Shown here in pieces: positions 62,987 through 64,000 of a stretch of 64,000 nt of DNA (position 1 is its first letter; every line of letters starts with the position of its first letter). This DNA is from Paenibacillus sonchi. GTDB lineage: Bacteria > Bacillota > Bacilli > Paenibacillales > Paenibacillaceae. The notes under the pieces are model-generated. The model worked only from the letters and a program-made list of their open reading frames with translations, made no database searches and was not told where the DNA came from. The stretch covers positions 7,130,001-7,194,000 of the forward strand of contig NZ_CP068595.1 of NCBI RefSeq assembly GCF_016772475.1, read 5' to 3'. Made by a program: the position numbers and the translations under genes.

Positions 62987-64000
62987 ATGAAAATGAAAAA
63001 AACCTGTGCTGCCGCTGCATCCGCTCTAGTGATGGCCGGGATGCTTGCCGGCTGCGTATCCAAAGACAACGGTCCCGGCACCGCCGCACCGGAAGCGGCT
63101 CTGAAAGACGGGAAGTATGACCCTGTACTAACCATTACCACGGCCAAGCAGCAGGATGAGAATGCAGGTAAATATATCAACGGCGAGAGTCTGAACGACA
63201 ATGTGATGACCCGCTGGGGTGTGGATCACCTGGGCATCAAGATCGAAACAACGCTGCTCGGCGGCGACGCCGCGAATTACAATACCAAGCTGCGGCTCGC
63301 GCTCACCGGCTCCGAGAAGCTGCCGGATATTATCCCTGTATATGATACTTCGCTGGAGAATGATCTCATTCAATCCGGGCAGGTGAAGGAGATCACCGGG
63401 GATATCCAAAAATACATGCCGGACCGTTTAAAAGAAATCTACAAGCAGTACCCGACGACTTTCAATCCCGTCATCCAGGACGGCAAAGTATACGGCATGG
63501 CCATCTCGCCCAACCTGACCGAAGGTGAAGTTATGCTGGTCCGGCAGGATTGGCTGGATAAACTGAATCTAGAAGTGCCGACAACTATCGATGAATTCGA
63601 AAAAGTCATTGCCGCCTTCACGAACGACGACCCGGACGGCAATGGTAAAAAGGATACCTATGGGTTCGATTTCTCCGGCAAGGATTCCTACAACACCGGC
63701 TGGGTCAGCGATCCGGTGATGATCTTCAGCACCTATACCGGCAAGCATCTCCCCGGCCAGTGGTACAATGACAACGGGAAGCTCACTTACGGATCAGTGG
63801 CCGACGGCAACAAGGAAGCACTCGCCAAGCTTCGCGACTGGTATTCCAAAGGCTATTTGAACAAGGAATTGGCTACTCAAGGGGCCTGGGATGCGCTCGC
63901 CGATTTCACGGAAGGCAAAGCCGGCATCATCATCGGGCGCCCCTGGCTGTATGGCAGCGTAAAGGACGTCGAGAAGAATATCAAGGGTGCCAAGATTTCT
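62987..64000 (+). CDS. Lipoprotein sugar-binding protein, cut by the window edge
   Basis: 338 codons are visible from ATG 62987 (AAAGGAG upstream), open to the last base. It begins MKMKKTCAAAASALVMAGML with lipobox LAGC (Cys about 23), then a LplA/YtcQ-type binding domain: LRLALTGSEKLPDIIPVYDT, GKVYGMAISPNLTEGEVMLV, RQDWLDKLNLEVPTTIDEF, then DPDGNGKKDTYGF, a Ca-binding-like loop common in this group. It supplies the two upstream permeases and is likely controlled by the divergent YesMN pair. Confidence 0.93.
   Translation, partial: MKMKKTCAAAASALVMAGMLAGCVSKDNGPGTAAPEAALKDGKYDPVLTITTAKQQDENAGKYINGESLNDNVMTRWGVDHLGIKIETTLLGGDAANYNTKLRLALTGSEKLPDIIPVYDTSLENDLIQSGQVKEITGDIQKYMPDRLKEIYKQYPTTFNPVIQDGKVYGMAISPNLTEGEVMLVRQDWLDKLNLEVPTTIDEFEKVIAAFTNDDPDGNGKKDTYGFDFSGKDSYNTGWVSDPVMIFSTYTGKHLPGQWYNDNGKLTYGSVADGNKEALAKLRDWYSKGYLNKELATQGAWDALADFTEGKAGIIIGRPWLYGSVKDVEKNIKGAKIS

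Overview
The window looks like a chromosomal segment of a spore-forming, carbohydrate-degrading Firmicute, most likely Paenibacillus. The signs are germination genes at the left edge, many lipoprotein-dependent sugar ABC importers of the Lpl/YtcQ type, YesM/YesN-type two-component regulators, an S-layer-anchored (SLH) surface enzyme, copper-amine-oxidase-like stalk domains, a Zur box of Bacillus type and strong AGGAGG ribosome sites.

Layout. 1-2.1 kb: two spore-germination genes (Ger(x)C and GerAB types), both frameshifted. 2.2-10.6 kb: a divergent oligosaccharide locus (LacI, binding lipoprotein and two permeases on the minus strand; a 5'-truncated GH94 phosphorylase and a GH3 beta-glucosidase on the plus strand) with the gene content of the Listeria beta-1,2-glucan (sophorooligosaccharide) cluster. 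10.7-11.6 kb: a small zincin-motif protein and a KGG stress protein with a sigma-B-like promoter. 12-19.9 kb: a probable fructan locus, with minus-strand order GH32, binding protein, two permeases, GH172 (DUF2961), LacI, and a divergent ROK fructokinase; paired operators sit in the divergent region. 20-25 kb: accessory stretch with a NAGPA-like protein, an array of short degenerate repeats, a tnpB-only IS200/IS605-type element with its omega-RNA region, an Rpn remnant, and an AT-rich patch with an unknown membrane protein and a decayed VWA gene. 25-36.5 kb: small and hypothetical genes, a HIT protein, a 1449-residue SLH protein with two metallophosphatase domains, a TetR/YhgE-type transporter pair, a stalk-domain protein and gene remnants. 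36.5-37.7 kb: repeat-rich intergenic DNA. 37.7-41.4 kb: nucleotidyltransferase (frameshifted), YceI, MATE exporter, RibD-like reductase. 41.4-45.7 kb: an operon of a zinc-type dehydrogenase, a GH13 enzyme and a solute-binding-protein fold that has no export signal. 46.5-51 kb: aldA and lutABC, divergent, with a cre site, forming a lactaldehyde to lactate to pyruvate route. 51-56.9 kb: a Nik/Opp-type five-gene ABC importer plus a SAM methyltransferase, preceded by a perfect Zur box, so zinc or zinc-metallophore uptake is more likely than nickel. 57.8-64 kb: a YesMN two-component system divergent from an LplBC plus binding-lipoprotein importer that runs off the right edge.

At least eight otherwise normal genes carry single-base frameshifts, most of them one base missing from a G, C or A run. 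This is more easily explained by uncorrected sequence errors than by decay, so 'pseudogene' for those entries means broken as sequenced. Intergenic regions hold several dispersed repeat families that occur more than once in the window. All assignments come from reading the sequence and recalling families; no database search was run.
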